From the NCBI GenBank assembly GCA_964462595.1, contig CAYWXM010000014.1, positions 25,009-89,008 on the forward strand: a stretch of 64,000 nucleotides of DNA. The letters are read 5' to 3'. The notes beneath the pieces were generated by a model. That model was given only the letters and a program-made list of their open reading frames with translations. It ran no database searches and was not told the origin of the DNA. Source of the DNA: SURF-21 sp964462595 (lineage in GTDB: Bacteria > Actinomycetota > Geothermincolia > Geothermincolales > RBG-13-55-18). This document shows positions 43,226 through 51,380 of this stretch, piece by piece. How positions within the stretch are numbered: position 1 is the first letter of the stretch; every line of letters starts with the position of its first letter. Both the position numbers and the translations under genes were made by a program.

Positions 43226-45376
43226 GTGGCCTTGGACCTGAAAAAAAGGCTTATCTTTTTCACCAGACTCATCAGGATGATGGCTTACGTTTACCTGGTA
43301 GTCCAATACTACCTGGTCCGAGAGAATTACGACGCCTCCCTGCTGATCCCCGTGATCGCAGGCCTGGGGGCTTTCTATATCCTCATGGATTTCATCATCT
43401 TCCGCGTGCGCGAGCAGAGGTTCAGGACAGCTTCCCTGAGCTTGATGTTCTTTGAGATGTTCCTCGTCTCGCTGCTCATCTATTTAACCCGCTCCAGCCC
43501 CATAGTGGAATTCGATTTCCTCTACGTCCTGCCTATCGCCAACGTCGCTCTCTGGTTCGGCATAAAGGAAGGGCTGACTTACGGTGCCTTGGCCAGCGTT
43601 ATCATCACCGTCACCATGATATTTTCGGGGCGCTTCGTCTGGCCCGATACGTTGGGATATCTTCTGGGGCGCTACATTTTTCTCATACTCGCCGGCTTCA
43701 TCATGGGCTACATGGCCGAGTTCGCGGAGAGGGAGAGCAAGGAGAAAGCCCGGCGCATCGTCGAGCTTACCGCCCTCTCCGGCTTCGCCACCATCTTCGA
43801 TTCCACCCTGCTGGAGGGCAAGGTCTATGCCAGTCTCGCCAATGCCATATCTCGCAGCATAAGCCCCGATGTGGTGCTGGCCTATCGCTTAGACCATGAA
43901 AGGGAGCATCTTGCGGTGGCCGCCTCGGACGGATTGAGCGACTGTGAGGCCAACCTGTCCGTTCCGCTGGATTACGGCATGGTTGGCAAGGTTTTCCAGG
44001 GCAAGGAACCCGTCCTGCTCAATGACTCGGACAGGGAGCCGGGGTTCAGGCAGTTCCTGGAATCCCAGCGTATCAGGTCCGCGATCTACACCCCGGTTAA
44101 ATGGCGGGAGGAGATCTACGGGGTGGCTTTTGCCGGAAGTCAGCAGAAGGAAAGCTTCTCAGATAACGACCTCGACCTGCTCTCGGCCCTGTCCGTTCAG
44201 GCCGCCCTGGCCATACACAACTCGCACCTTTACTCCGACCTCGAGGACCGCATCGGAGAGCTGCACGCTATCTTCGAGATAGAGAAGGCTATCACCTCGG
44301 CCATCGACCTGGAGACGGTACTGCAGCAGATAGTGCAGATGAGCATAGGCCTGCTGGACGCTAAGATAAGCTCCATCATGCTCGTGGACGAGGAAACCGA
44401 GGAGCTGGTCATAGCCGCCGCCCACGGGCTGTCGGAGAGCTACATCCAGAAGGGCTCCATCAAGGTGGGCGAGAGTATCGCCGGCATGGTCATCCAGGGG
44501 GGAAAACCAATCGCCGTTGACGATATCCGGGACAACCCCCGCTTCGCCTATACCGACCATGCACGCATGGAAGGGCTGTGTTCGCTGCTCTCCGTGCCCC
44601 TGAGCCTCAAGGACAGGGTCATCGGCGTGCTGAACATATACACGGAAGAGCCGCATGTCTTCAACCCCCACGAGATAAACCTCTTCACCAGCCTGGCCAG
44701 CCAGGCGGCAATCGCCATCGAGAACGCCCGCCTCTTCGAGAGCCTCGAGGAGATATATATCGAGGTCATCACGGCCATGGCATCCGCCATCGACGCCCGC
44801 GACACCTATACGCACGGCCATTCCCAGCGCGTCACCGAGTATGCCGTGGCCATCGCCGAGGGGATGGGCCTTTCGTCCGCGGAGGTGGACATAATAAGGA
44901 ACGCGAGCATCCTCCACGATGTCGGCAAGATAGGCATCAAGGAGGACATCCTGAAAAAGCCCGGCAGGCTTACCGAGGAGGAGAGAAGGGAGATGGAGTA
45001 CCACCCCTTCATCGGCACCAAGATCCTGTCGTCGGTGAAGCTCCTCGAGCCGGTAATGCCCCTGGTCTATCACCACCACGAGAGGTTCGATGGCACCGGA
45101 TACCCGGATGGCTTGCGGGGAGAGGAGATACCACTGGGAGCGAGGGTGATCGCCGTGGCCGATGCCTTCGAGTCCATGACCTCGGACCGCCCATACCGCA
45201 AGGCGCTGCTCTTGGAGGAAGTCATGGCCGAGCTGAGGTACGGGTCGGGAAGGCAGTTCGACCCGCGCATCGTCGAGGTCTTTATGAGGCTGGCGGACGA
45301 GGGCAAGATCGAGCTGGAATGGTCTCAGAACCGGGTTATCCCCCTCAGCGACCGACTCGGCCGCGCCAGCATGTGA
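43226..45376 (+). CDS. Membrane sensor with two GAF domains and HD-GYP phosphodiesterase domain
   Basis: 716 residues. Five or six hydrophobic helices fill residues 1-165. Two GAF domains follow (about 185-335 and 345-500; ITSAIDLETVLQQIVQM opens the second). The HD-GYP output domain covers about 505-700: ITAMASAIDARDTYTHGHSQRVTEYAVAIAEGMGL, NASILHDVGKIGI and the YHHERFDGTGYPDGL motif. The metal His and Asp residues and a GTGYP variant of the signature are present, so it should hydrolyse cyclic di-GMP in response to a small-molecule or membrane signal. The start is GTG at 43226 or TTG at 43232; a GAGGGG lies upstream. Confidence 0.9.
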   Translation: MALDLKKRLIFFTRLIRMMAYVYLVVQYYLVRENYDASLLIPVIAGLGAFYILMDFIIFRVREQRFRTASLSLMFFEMFLVSLLIYLTRSSPIVEFDFLYVLPIANVALWFGIKEGLTYGALASVIITVTMIFSGRFVWPDTLGYLLGRYIFLILAGFIMGYMAEFAERESKEKARRIVELTALSGFATIFDSTLLEGKVYASLANAISRSISPDVVLAYRLDHEREHLAVAASDGLSDCEANLSVPLDYGMVGKVFQGKEPVLLNDSDREPGFRQFLESQRIRSAIYTPVKWREEIYGVAFAGSQQKESFSDNDLDLLSALSVQAALAIHNSHLYSDLEDRIGELHAIFEIEKAITSAIDLETVLQQIVQMSIGLLDAKISSIMLVDEETEELVIAAAHGLSESYIQKGSIKVGESIAGMVIQGGKPIAVDDIRDNPRFAYTDHARMEGLCSLLSVPLSLKDRVIGVLNIYTEEPHVFNPHEINLFTSLASQAAIAIENARLFESLEEIYIEVITAMASAIDARDTYTHGHSQRVTEYAVAIAEGMGLSSAEVDIIRNASILHDVGKIGIKEDILKKPGRLTEEERREMEYHPFIGTKILSSVKLLEPVMPLVYHHHERFDGTGYPDGLRGEEIPLGARVIAVADAFESMTSDRPYRKALLLEEVMAELRYGSGRQFDPRIVEVFMRLADEGKIELEWSQNRVIPLSDRLGRASM

Positions 45377-45450
45377 TGCAGGCCGCCGCTCCTTTTAGTT
45401 TCCCCGGTATGCCAATGCTTTTGGCTATGATCTCTGTCCGTCCATGGTGA

Positions 45451-45456
45451 TAGAAT
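45451..45456 (+). promoter_or_regulatory. -10 box (TAGAAT) for small Cys-rich gene
   Basis: TAGAAT ends six bases before the ATG at 45463, so a leaderless message is predicted. The -35 position is not distinctive. Confidence 0.5.
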
Positions 45457-45462
45457 GCGGAC

Positions 45463-45606
45463 ATGAGTATCTGGGGAAAGATCAAGCAGTTCTTCAGGGG
45501 AAAGCGTTTCCTCTGCGATACGTGCCTTTACGATTACCCCTCGGCGTGTTCGCGCCCGGAAAGGCCCAACGCCACCTCCTGCCCCGATTACAAAAAACGC
45601 TACTAA
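45463..45606 (+). CDS. 47-residue Cys-rich protein
   Basis: A small gene of 47 codons: MSIWGKIKQFFRGKRFLCDT, then CLYDYPSACSRPERPNATSC, then PDYKKRY. Four cysteines (CxxC-x7-C-x9-C) suggest a single zinc or iron-sulfur site, and the first 15 residues form a basic amphipathic helix. Codon use is normal and there is no ribosome site, but a -10 box sits directly upstream. I do not know the family by name. It is 86 bases after the HD-GYP gene. Confidence 0.65.
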   Translation: MSIWGKIKQFFRGKRFLCDTCLYDYPSACSRPERPNATSCPDYKKRY

Positions 45607-45611
45607 TCAAC

Positions 45612-45645
45612 GGGGTCAGGTCTTGTTTTTTGCATACCGCGGTAT
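45612..45645. repeat. 34-base REP-like element, copy B
   Basis: GGGGTCAGGTCTTGTTTTTT followed by GCATACCGCGGTAT, beginning five bases after the stop of the small Cys-rich gene. It matches copy A at 21717 in 31 of 34 positions. Its last 12 bases are a perfect palindrome, ATACCGCGGTAT. Confidence 0.72.
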
Positions 45646-45701
45646 CTACGGGTCGCGAAAACGCAAGCACACCCCCTTGAACCGCACATCTGTTCTTCCC
45701 T

Positions 45702-46574
45702 TTACAGGTGGGTCAGGTGGCGTGGTCCCAGGTACTCGCCGGGGTCTCCCAAAGCCATCTCCACCGTGGCCAGCATCTTTTCCCGCTCCTCGGGAAGGTG
45801 GCCGTAGACCGGAACGTAGTTGGATATATGGTCGGAAAGGAACCATGCATCATCGATATCGAGCGCGCTCAGGATGATCTGCAGCTCGCGCATGATCGTC
45901 TCACCCGATGCCTCCCTGAAACGCCCCTCCAGCGCTTCCTCGTACAGCGGCACCCCTGGGATCAGGGCCAGGGTGCGTGGCCTGATGAAATCGGGTCGCA
46001 TGGCGTTGAGTACCCGGGCGGTGTTCTCGGCGTGCTGCCGCCACAGGTCCTCGCCGCCCAGGCCGAGCAGTATATAGACCGAAAGCGCTATGCCCGCCCC
46101 CTTGACCCTGCGGGCGGCCTCGATCATGCCCGCGGAGTCCACCCCCTTGTTCACCCTGGCCAGGACCTCGTCGTCGCCCGATTCCAGGCCCATGTAGATG
46201 ATGTCCAGGCCCGCATCGCGCAGGCGCCGCAGCGCTTCGGGCGGCTTGCCCTTGAGGAAGCGCCCCCCTCCGTAGCTGGAGACGCGTTCCGCTTCGGGGA
46301 ATAGATCGCGCGCGTAGGAGATGATGTCGGCCAGTTTCTCGGAGTTCATGGCCGTGGTGTTGCCGTCGGCGAGGAAGATGGAGGGCACATCGCTGTACAT
46401 AAGCCGCGCCTTGCGCAGGTCCGCCTTTACCTCCTCGGACTCACGCACGCGGTACTTCTTCATCTTGTACATGCCGCAGAAGGTACAGCGGTTATGCGGG
46501 CATCCCAGGGTCACCTGGATTATCAGGCTGCCGGACTCGCAGGGTGGCCTGTACAAAGGCATTTCGTAATACAT
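45702..46574 (-). CDS. Radical SAM protein with CX4CX2C motif
   Basis: 290 residues. The cluster motif is GCPHNRCTFCGMYK, with four residues between the first two cysteines where most radical SAM proteins have three; this spacing is known in a family of small radical SAM proteins. FLADGNTTAMN, VSSYGGGRFL, IYMGLESGDDEVLARVNKGV and VYILLGLGGEDLW follow the HemN/elongator-like barrel. No methylase or tRNA-binding domain is attached. The reaction is unknown. The ATG at 46574 has a TATAAT box six bases upstream and no ribosome site. The ABC exporter genes lie just upstream on the same strand. Confidence 0.82.
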   Translation of the reverse strand: MYYEMPLYRPPCESGSLIIQVTLGCPHNRCTFCGMYKMKKYRVRESEEVKADLRKARLMYSDVPSIFLADGNTTAMNSEKLADIISYARDLFPEAERVSSYGGGRFLKGKPPEALRRLRDAGLDIIYMGLESGDDEVLARVNKGVDSAGMIEAARRVKGAGIALSVYILLGLGGEDLWRQHAENTARVLNAMRPDFIRPRTLALIPGVPLYEEALEGRFREASGETIMRELQIILSALDIDDAWFLSDHISNYVPVYGHLPEEREKMLATVEMALGDPGEYLGPRHLTHL

Positions 46575-46580
46575 ATATCA

Positions 46581-46586
46581 ATTATA
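46581..46586 (-). promoter_or_regulatory. -10 box (TATAAT) for the radical SAM gene
   Basis: A perfect minus-strand TATAAT ends six bases before the ATG and borders the stop codon of the upstream ABC gene. It supports a separate leaderless transcript; the -35 is poor. Confidence 0.5.
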
Positions 46587-47309
46587 TCAGCGGATGTTAT
46601 CCCCGTCGGTGTCGCAGGCCAGTTCCGCATCGGGCCCCGCCGTGTCGCTGGCTACCCGGCCGTCGCGCAAGGTTATGACGCGGCGCGTGTAGTCGGCCAC
46701 CATGGGGTCGTGGGTGACGATGGCGAAAGTCTGGCCCGTTTCCCGGTTGAGGTCGCGCATGAGCTCGATGACCTTGCAGGTATTGTAGGTATCGAGTTCG
46801 CCCGTGGGCTCGTCAGCGAGTACCAGCACCGGATCCGTGACTAGGGCGCGGGCTATGGCCACCCTCTGCTGCTCGCCCCCGGAGAGCTGGCTGGGCCGGT
46901 TGTCGGCGCGCTCGCTCAAACCGACCATGTCCAGCGCCTGCATGGCCCGGCTGCGCCTTTCCTGGCTGGGGACTTTGAGGTAGCGCAGAGGAAGTTCAAC
47001 GTTCTCCCGCGCGTTGAGCACCGGGAGCAGGTTGAACTCCTGGAAGACAAAACCTATCTTCTCCCGTCTCAACCTGGTCAGTTCCTTCGCGGAGAGGGTG
47101 CCCGTCTCCATGCCGTCCACGGATATGCTTCCAGAGGTTGGAGCGTCGAGAAGGCCGATGAGATGCAGCAAGGTAGTCTTGCCGGAGCCCGATGGCCCCA
47201 CTATGGAGAGAAACTCTCCCGCTTCGATAGCTGCATCGATGCCGTTTACGGCCCGTATCTCCACCGGCCCTATGTTGTATACCTTGGTGACGCCCTGGAT
47301 AGAGATCAT
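46587..47309 (-). CDS. ABC transporter ATP-binding protein (MacB/LolD type)
   Basis: About 240 residues. Walker A is GPSGSGKTT, the Q-loop is VFQEFNLLP, the signature is LSGGEQQRVAIARAL, Walker B is VLVLADEPTGELD, and the switch His is in IVTHDP. It powers the FtsX-like permease encoded directly upstream. The ATG at 47309 is ten bases from GGAGG. A TTG at 47318 would overlap the permease stop by four bases but sits only one or two bases from the GGAGG, so it is less likely. Confidence 0.9.
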   Translation of the reverse strand: MISIQGVTKVYNIGPVEIRAVNGIDAAIEAGEFLSIVGPSGSGKTTLLHLIGLLDAPTSGSISVDGMETGTLSAKELTRLRREKIGFVFQEFNLLPVLNARENVELPLRYLKVPSQERRSRAMQALDMVGLSERADNRPSQLSGGEQQRVAIARALVTDPVLVLADEPTGELDTYNTCKVIELMRDLNRETGQTFAIVTHDPMVADYTRRVITLRDGRVASDTAGPDAELACDTDGDNIR

Positions 47310-47314
47310 CTTTC

Positions 47315-48472
47315 TCAATCCTCCTTCAGCGCGTCGATGGGCTTGAGGCGGGCGGCGCGGTAGGCGGGGAAGAGGCCCGCGGCCGTGCCCAGCACGGTGG
47401 CGAAGACCACCGGGCCCACCACCACCGTGGTGGTTATGGTGAACACCGCGATCTGGCTGGAAGCGGTAACGTTGTTGAGCACGAACACCGCCAGAAGGCC
47501 CAGGAGCATGCCTGTCAGCCCGCCGAAGAAACCGATCAAGGCCGACTCGAGAAGATACTCGCTGAGCACGGACCAGGTCTCCGCGCCGATGGCTTTCTTC
47601 AGCCCTATTTCCTGGGTGCGCTCGGACACCGACATGATCATGGTGTTGATGATGGATAGACCGCCCACCACCAGGGCGATGAAGCCGATGCCCAGGAGGA
47701 TGGCGTTGAAGATCAGGCTGAACTGCGAGATCTGCTTCTCGGCCTCCGCGGGGGAGATTACCTTTATCCCGTCTACCACATCGTCTATGCGGGCGGCCAA
47801 CTCGTTGGCGTCCACGCCTTCCTCGGGTATCACGTCTATGGTAGACGCGATGTCCTCCACCTCGAAATAGGGGTTGATCCTGCGGAAGATCTCCAGCACG
47901 TCGTCGTAGGACATGAAGGCGAAGCTGTCGGGAGCGGAGAGCGTGGGAGCGTATATCCCCACCAATTCGAAGTCCTTCCCCCTCAACTCCACGCTGTCGC
48001 CTATATCGACCTCGAATTTATCGGCCAGGACGGAGCCCAACACCAACTTTCCTTCGTCCCCTTCCCGAAGGATACGCCCCTTGTCTATCTCGATAAGGCT
48101 GAGCAGGTCCTCGGCCTTGCCGAGGTCGGCACCCACTATGAGTTCCGGCGCGCCGAAACCGCTGCTCTCGCTGGAGAGGAGCAGGCCGAACCCCCCCACG
48201 GCGTTCTTGACCCCGGGAACGGCCTCGATCTCGTCCGCCTTGGACAGCTCCAGGTAACCGTCGGATCCACCGAAAAGACCGCTCCCCGCGGGCACCACCG
48301 ATATCTTGCTGGTGTACCACAACTCGGCCCCTCTTACCTGCTGGTTCAAACGGGCGGAAAGCGCCCCCAGCACGGTGAGGGCGAAGATGCCGACCACGAT
48401 CCCGAACACGGTCAGCAGGGTGCGCGCCTTGCGCCTCCACATGTTACGCAATACGTACTTGAACAAGGACAT
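47315..48472 (-). CDS. ABC transporter permease (MacB/FtsX-like)
   Basis: About 385 residues. One N-terminal helix (LLTVFGIVVGIFALTVLGAL) is followed by a large extracytoplasmic domain (about residues 45-255) and three C-terminal helices. NTMIMSVSERTQEIGLKKAIGA is the coupling helix that marks this family. The end is PAYRAARLKPIDAL. It works with the ATPase gene downstream, probably in mechanotransmission or export of lipoproteins, peptides or drugs. No periplasmic adaptor gene is present, as expected for a single-membrane cell. The ATG at 48472 has GGGAAGTG upstream. Confidence 0.88.
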   Translation of the reverse strand: MSLFKYVLRNMWRRKARTLLTVFGIVVGIFALTVLGALSARLNQQVRGAELWYTSKISVVPAGSGLFGGSDGYLELSKADEIEAVPGVKNAVGGFGLLLSSESSGFGAPELIVGADLGKAEDLLSLIEIDKGRILREGDEGKLVLGSVLADKFEVDIGDSVELRGKDFELVGIYAPTLSAPDSFAFMSYDDVLEIFRRINPYFEVEDIASTIDVIPEEGVDANELAARIDDVVDGIKVISPAEAEKQISQFSLIFNAILLGIGFIALVVGGLSIINTMIMSVSERTQEIGLKKAIGAETWSVLSEYLLESALIGFFGGLTGMLLGLLAVFVLNNVTASSQIAVFTITTTVVVGPVVFATVLGTAAGLFPAYRAARLKPIDALKED

Positions 48473-48548
48473 CACTTCCCATAATCGAGGAAAGAATCTC
48501 TCGCGGATTATAATGCCCTCTTGCGGCACTTTTTATGCATGAGATGGG

Positions 48549-49130
48549 TCAGCGGCGCAGCTCCTCTATCTCCTCCACCGCGGCATCGTGGAGAGCGACG
48601 CGGTATTCGAAGAGCCCCATACGCGTGCTGAGGAGCACTTTCCTTACAGGACCCTGCAATTCCTCCAGGGAAACCCAGCTGGTTTCCCTGATCTCCTCCT
48701 GGTCCAGGTGGCCGAGCTCGCCGCCGGTGACGAAAGCGGTAAAGACCAGGCTGCGCCAGTATTCAGACTCCGGCCCGCAAGTGAAGCGGGTGTGGATGTG
48801 CAATATGAAGCGGTCGAGCTCAATATCCAGCCCCGTCTCCTCCTTAGCTTCCCGTATCGCACCGGCCTCCAGCTCTTCGCCGGGGTTGGCGGCTCCGCTG
48901 GGGGCGCGCCAGGCGCCGGGAGGAAACATGTGCTTGGCGATGGCCGCGAATTCCACGTACCTGTAGTCACGGAAGATGAACATCGTGACGTCGTGGTTAC
49001 GGTCATGCTTCCTCGACCCCTGCAGCATGATCATCTCCGGGGGGGTTATCTCGAAGGATACGGAGAGGTGCCGGGGCTGCCCGTACCTCTTTTCCATCTC
49101 CATGATCATCTCGTCCGTCACGTATGCCAT
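48549..49130 (-). CDS. Nudix hydrolase
   Basis: 193 residues. The Nudix box matches exactly: GAANPGEELEAGAIREAKEE, then TGL (G-x5-E-x7-R-E-x2-E-E-x-G). Such proteins cut nucleoside diphosphates linked to another group; the substrate is unknown. The N-terminal 50 residues (VSFEITPPEMIMLQGSRKHDRNHDVTMFIF) are an extension before the beta strand leading to the box. There is no ribosome site before ATG 49130, but TAAAAT ends six bases upstream. The ABC genes lie downstream on the same strand. Confidence 0.88.
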   Translation of the reverse strand: MAYVTDEMIMEMEKRYGQPRHLSVSFEITPPEMIMLQGSRKHDRNHDVTMFIFRDYRYVEFAAIAKHMFPPGAWRAPSGAANPGEELEAGAIREAKEETGLDIELDRFILHIHTRFTCGPESEYWRSLVFTAFVTGGELGHLDQEEIRETSWVSLEELQGPVRKVLLSTRMGLFEYRVALHDAAVEEIEELRR

Positions 49131-49136
49131 GGGCTA

Positions 49137-49165
49137 ATTTTATAACCTGGAGGCCGAAGTCTGAA
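49137..49165 (-). promoter_or_regulatory. Promoter of Nudix gene
   Basis: Minus strand: TTCAGA (49160-49165) and TAAAAT (49137-49142) are 17 bases apart, and the -10 box ends six bases before the ATG. A leaderless mRNA is predicted. Confidence 0.5.
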
Positions 49166-49320
49166 GGAGGTTTTCCGACGGGGCGTTTTTTCTCCCGGCA
49201 AAAGCCGGCGTTCCACGAGACCAGCGGCAGGAGAGCGATGGCCATGACGAGCGGGATAAGGAGTATAATCGTCTCGTCTCCGCTGCGACGCTTGTAACGG
49301 GAGCGGAAGATATTCCGCCG

Positions 49321-50490
49321 ATGGAGATGATGGAGTTGCGCAGGATTTACTTGGACCACGCGGCCACCACCCCGCTTCACCCCGAGGTGAGGGAGGCCAT
49401 GCTCCCTTGCCTGGGAGAGCGCTTCGGCAATCCCTCGAGCATCTACGGCGAGGGGAGGGAGGCGCGCAAGGCGGTGGAGCAGGCGCGCTCGCAGGTGGCG
49501 GAGGCGCTGGGCGCGGAACCGGACGAGATATATTTTACCAGCGGAGGCACCGAGGCCGATAACCTGGCGTTGCTGGGAGCGGCCAGGGCCCGCGGGGGCG
49601 GACATATCGTGACTACGGCGATAGAGCACCACGCCGTGCTCGAACCCTGCCATTATCTGGAAAGAATGGGTTACCAGGTGACCTTGCTGCCCGTGGACGG
49701 AAAGGGCCTCGTGGACCCGGGAGAGGTGCGCAAGGCCATCACCCCTTCCACCTTTCTGGTCTCGGTGATGCACGCCAACAACGAGATCGGCACCGTGCAA
49801 CCCATAGAGGAGGTCTCCGCTGTCTGCAGGGAGGCCGGGGTTTACCTGCACACGGATGCCGTACAGACGCTGGGGGCTTTGGATGAAAGCGTGGACGGCA
49901 TGGGTGTCGACCTGCTCTCGGTGTCAGCCCATAAACTCTATGGCCCCAAAGGGACGGGCTGCCTGTACGCACGCCGGGGCACGAAACTGGAGGGCATCCT
50001 GCTCGGTGGAGGGCAGGAGAGAAAGATGCGCTCGGGAACGGAGAACGTGGCGGGGATCGTGGGACTGGGGGTCGCCATGGCACTGGCGGCATCCGAGAGG
50101 ATACGGATATCGGAGCGCATACTCTCGCTGCGTGAACGGCTGATAGATGGCATCCTGGAGCGCGTGCCTTACACCAGCCTCAACGGCGACCGCGAGCGCA
50201 GGTTGCCTAACAACGCCAATTTCCTTTTCGATTACGTGGAAGGCGAGGCCATCTGCCTTAAGTTGGACCTCGAGGGTATCGCGGCCTCCACTGGGTCGGC
50301 ATGCTCCTCGGAGAGTGGAGAAGCCTCCCACGTTCTACTGGCTCTCGGCATACCGCGGGAAAAAGCCCACGGCAGCCTGCGCCTTACCCTGGGCAGGGAG
50401 AATACCCCGGAAGATGTGGATTACGTGCTGGAGAAGCTTCCCCCCACCATCGAGGATCTGCGCCGCATGTCCCCCCTCTACCCCGGCTAA
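49321..50490 (+). CDS. Cysteine desulfurase (NifS/IscS family)
   Basis: 389 residues. PLP enzyme that takes sulfur from cysteine for Fe-S clusters or tRNA thiolation. Start RIYLDHAATTPLHPEVREAM, PLP lysine Lys205 in VSAHKLYGPKGTG, active-site cysteine Cys328 in STGSACSSESG, and EHHAVLEP with the stacking His. It stands alone, with no iscU, mnmA or regulator beside it. The exact start among the ATGs at 49321, 49327 and 49330 is unclear. A TATAAT-like box occurs at about 49262. A perfect inverted repeat begins right after the stop. Confidence 0.92.
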   Translation: MEMMELRRIYLDHAATTPLHPEVREAMLPCLGERFGNPSSIYGEGREARKAVEQARSQVAEALGAEPDEIYFTSGGTEADNLALLGAARARGGGHIVTTAIEHHAVLEPCHYLERMGYQVTLLPVDGKGLVDPGEVRKAITPSTFLVSVMHANNEIGTVQPIEEVSAVCREAGVYLHTDAVQTLGALDESVDGMGVDLLSVSAHKLYGPKGTGCLYARRGTKLEGILLGGGQERKMRSGTENVAGIVGLGVAMALAASERIRISERILSLRERLIDGILERVPYTSLNGDRERRLPNNANFLFDYVEGEAICLKLDLEGIAASTGSACSSESGEASHVLLALGIPREKAHGSLRLTLGRENTPEDVDYVLEKLPPTIEDLRRMSPLYPG

Positions 50491-50578
50491 GGGGTCGTAT
50501 CTTCGATCTTCGGTCGTTTCGAAAGGTTTCTTTTTCGGGAACGTGTCCTTGACGACCGAAGATCGAAGATACGACCCC
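50491..50578. repeat. Perfect 27-bp inverted repeat between convergent genes
   Basis: Left arm 50491-50517 begins GGGGTCGTATCTTCGATCTT. Right arm 50552-50578 is its exact reverse complement, with a 34-base centre. It occupies the whole gap, starting at the base after the desulfurase stop and ending three bases before the TPR stop. The arms could make a very stable hairpin on either strand, serving both genes as a terminator. The GGGGTCGTATCTTCG-like end resembles REP elements linked to RAYT transposases. Confidence 0.85.
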
Positions 50579-50581
50579 ATC

Positions 50582-50986
50582 CTAGCGCCTCTTCCGGCGC
50601 AGCAGGGCCATGCGCTCCGCGGCCGCCTGGTTGGCCGGCGAAAGCTCGAGAGCCTTGCGGTAGTCCTTGCGGGCGGAAGTGATGTCGCCCTGGTCGAGGA
50701 AGATATCTCCCCTGCATATATAGGTGATGGCCACGCTGGGTTCGAGCTTGATCGCTCTGGTCATGTCCTCCTTCGCCTTGTCGCGCTCGCCCTTGCGCCA
50801 GAGCGCCCTGCCGCGGTTGTAATAGGCCAGGTATAAGTTGGGATCGAACTCGAGCACCCTGGTGTATTCCTCGATGGCCGCGTCGAGCTTTCCCTCCGCG
50901 GCATGTATTGAGGCCAGGCTCAAACTGGTGAAGGCCAGGTTGATGTTGAACATCTCTATATCGAAGAGATCGAATTCTTCTTCCAT
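50582..50986 (-). CDS. TPR repeat protein
   Basis: 134 residues. About three tetratricopeptide repeats are clear: SLASIHAAEGKLDAAIEEYTRVLEFDP, AYYNRGRALWRKGERDKAKEDMTRAIKLEP and ITYICRGDIFLDQGDITSARKDYRKALELSP. Each has the Trp/Gly/Ala/Pro pattern at the right places. It should bind another protein; the partner is unknown. GCGGAGG precedes the ATG. It diverges from the acyl-CoA synthetase gene. Confidence 0.88.
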   Translation of the reverse strand: MEEEFDLFDIEMFNINLAFTSLSLASIHAAEGKLDAAIEEYTRVLEFDPNLYLAYYNRGRALWRKGERDKAKEDMTRAIKLEPSVAITYICRGDIFLDQGDITSARKDYRKALELSPANQAAAERMALLRRKRR

Positions 50987-51380
50987 TTGTTTTCCTCCGC
51001 TAATTCAATTTTAGCGTATAGTATAATATCTCGTCCCCGGTTTGGGTAGCAGGCCCAGGACTGCCGCAGAGGTTTTGCACGCGGCGGTAATGGATGCGCT
51101 TTGTTTTCCTGCCCGTGCGGAGCGTACGCGTCGCAGGCCCCGAAACCATATAGACAGGCGTTGCCGCCGTTGTCCCGGCCTACCTTTACGCCGCAAGATC
51201 ATCCATGTCTCGTGGGTGTCGTTCGTTACGCTGTGATTCAACAGCGTGGAGCGGCACGATATCTCAATGGGTAAACACCATGTCGAGGCGCCTGGTTGAC
51301 GGAATATGTTATAATCTTGCCGCTTTGGGAGGGGCATCCGACATTGTGTCGTAAAAAGATCGCAGAAGGAGGAGTTCGAC
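50987..51380. other. Divergent intergenic region with acyl-CoA synthetase promoter
   Basis: 394 bases, no convincing gene. ACGCTGT (51228-51234) and ACAGCGT (51241-51247) form a short inverted repeat that could be an operator. TATAAT at 51310-51315 is a probable -10 box for the synthetase gene, giving a leader of about 60 bases. A TTGACG at 51296 is too close (eight bases) to serve as its -35. Confidence 0.55.

Noticed and set aside
51296..51315. TTGACG...TATAAT as a full promoter of the acyl-CoA synthetase gene
   Set aside because: The spacer is only eight bases, too short; only the -10 box is kept.
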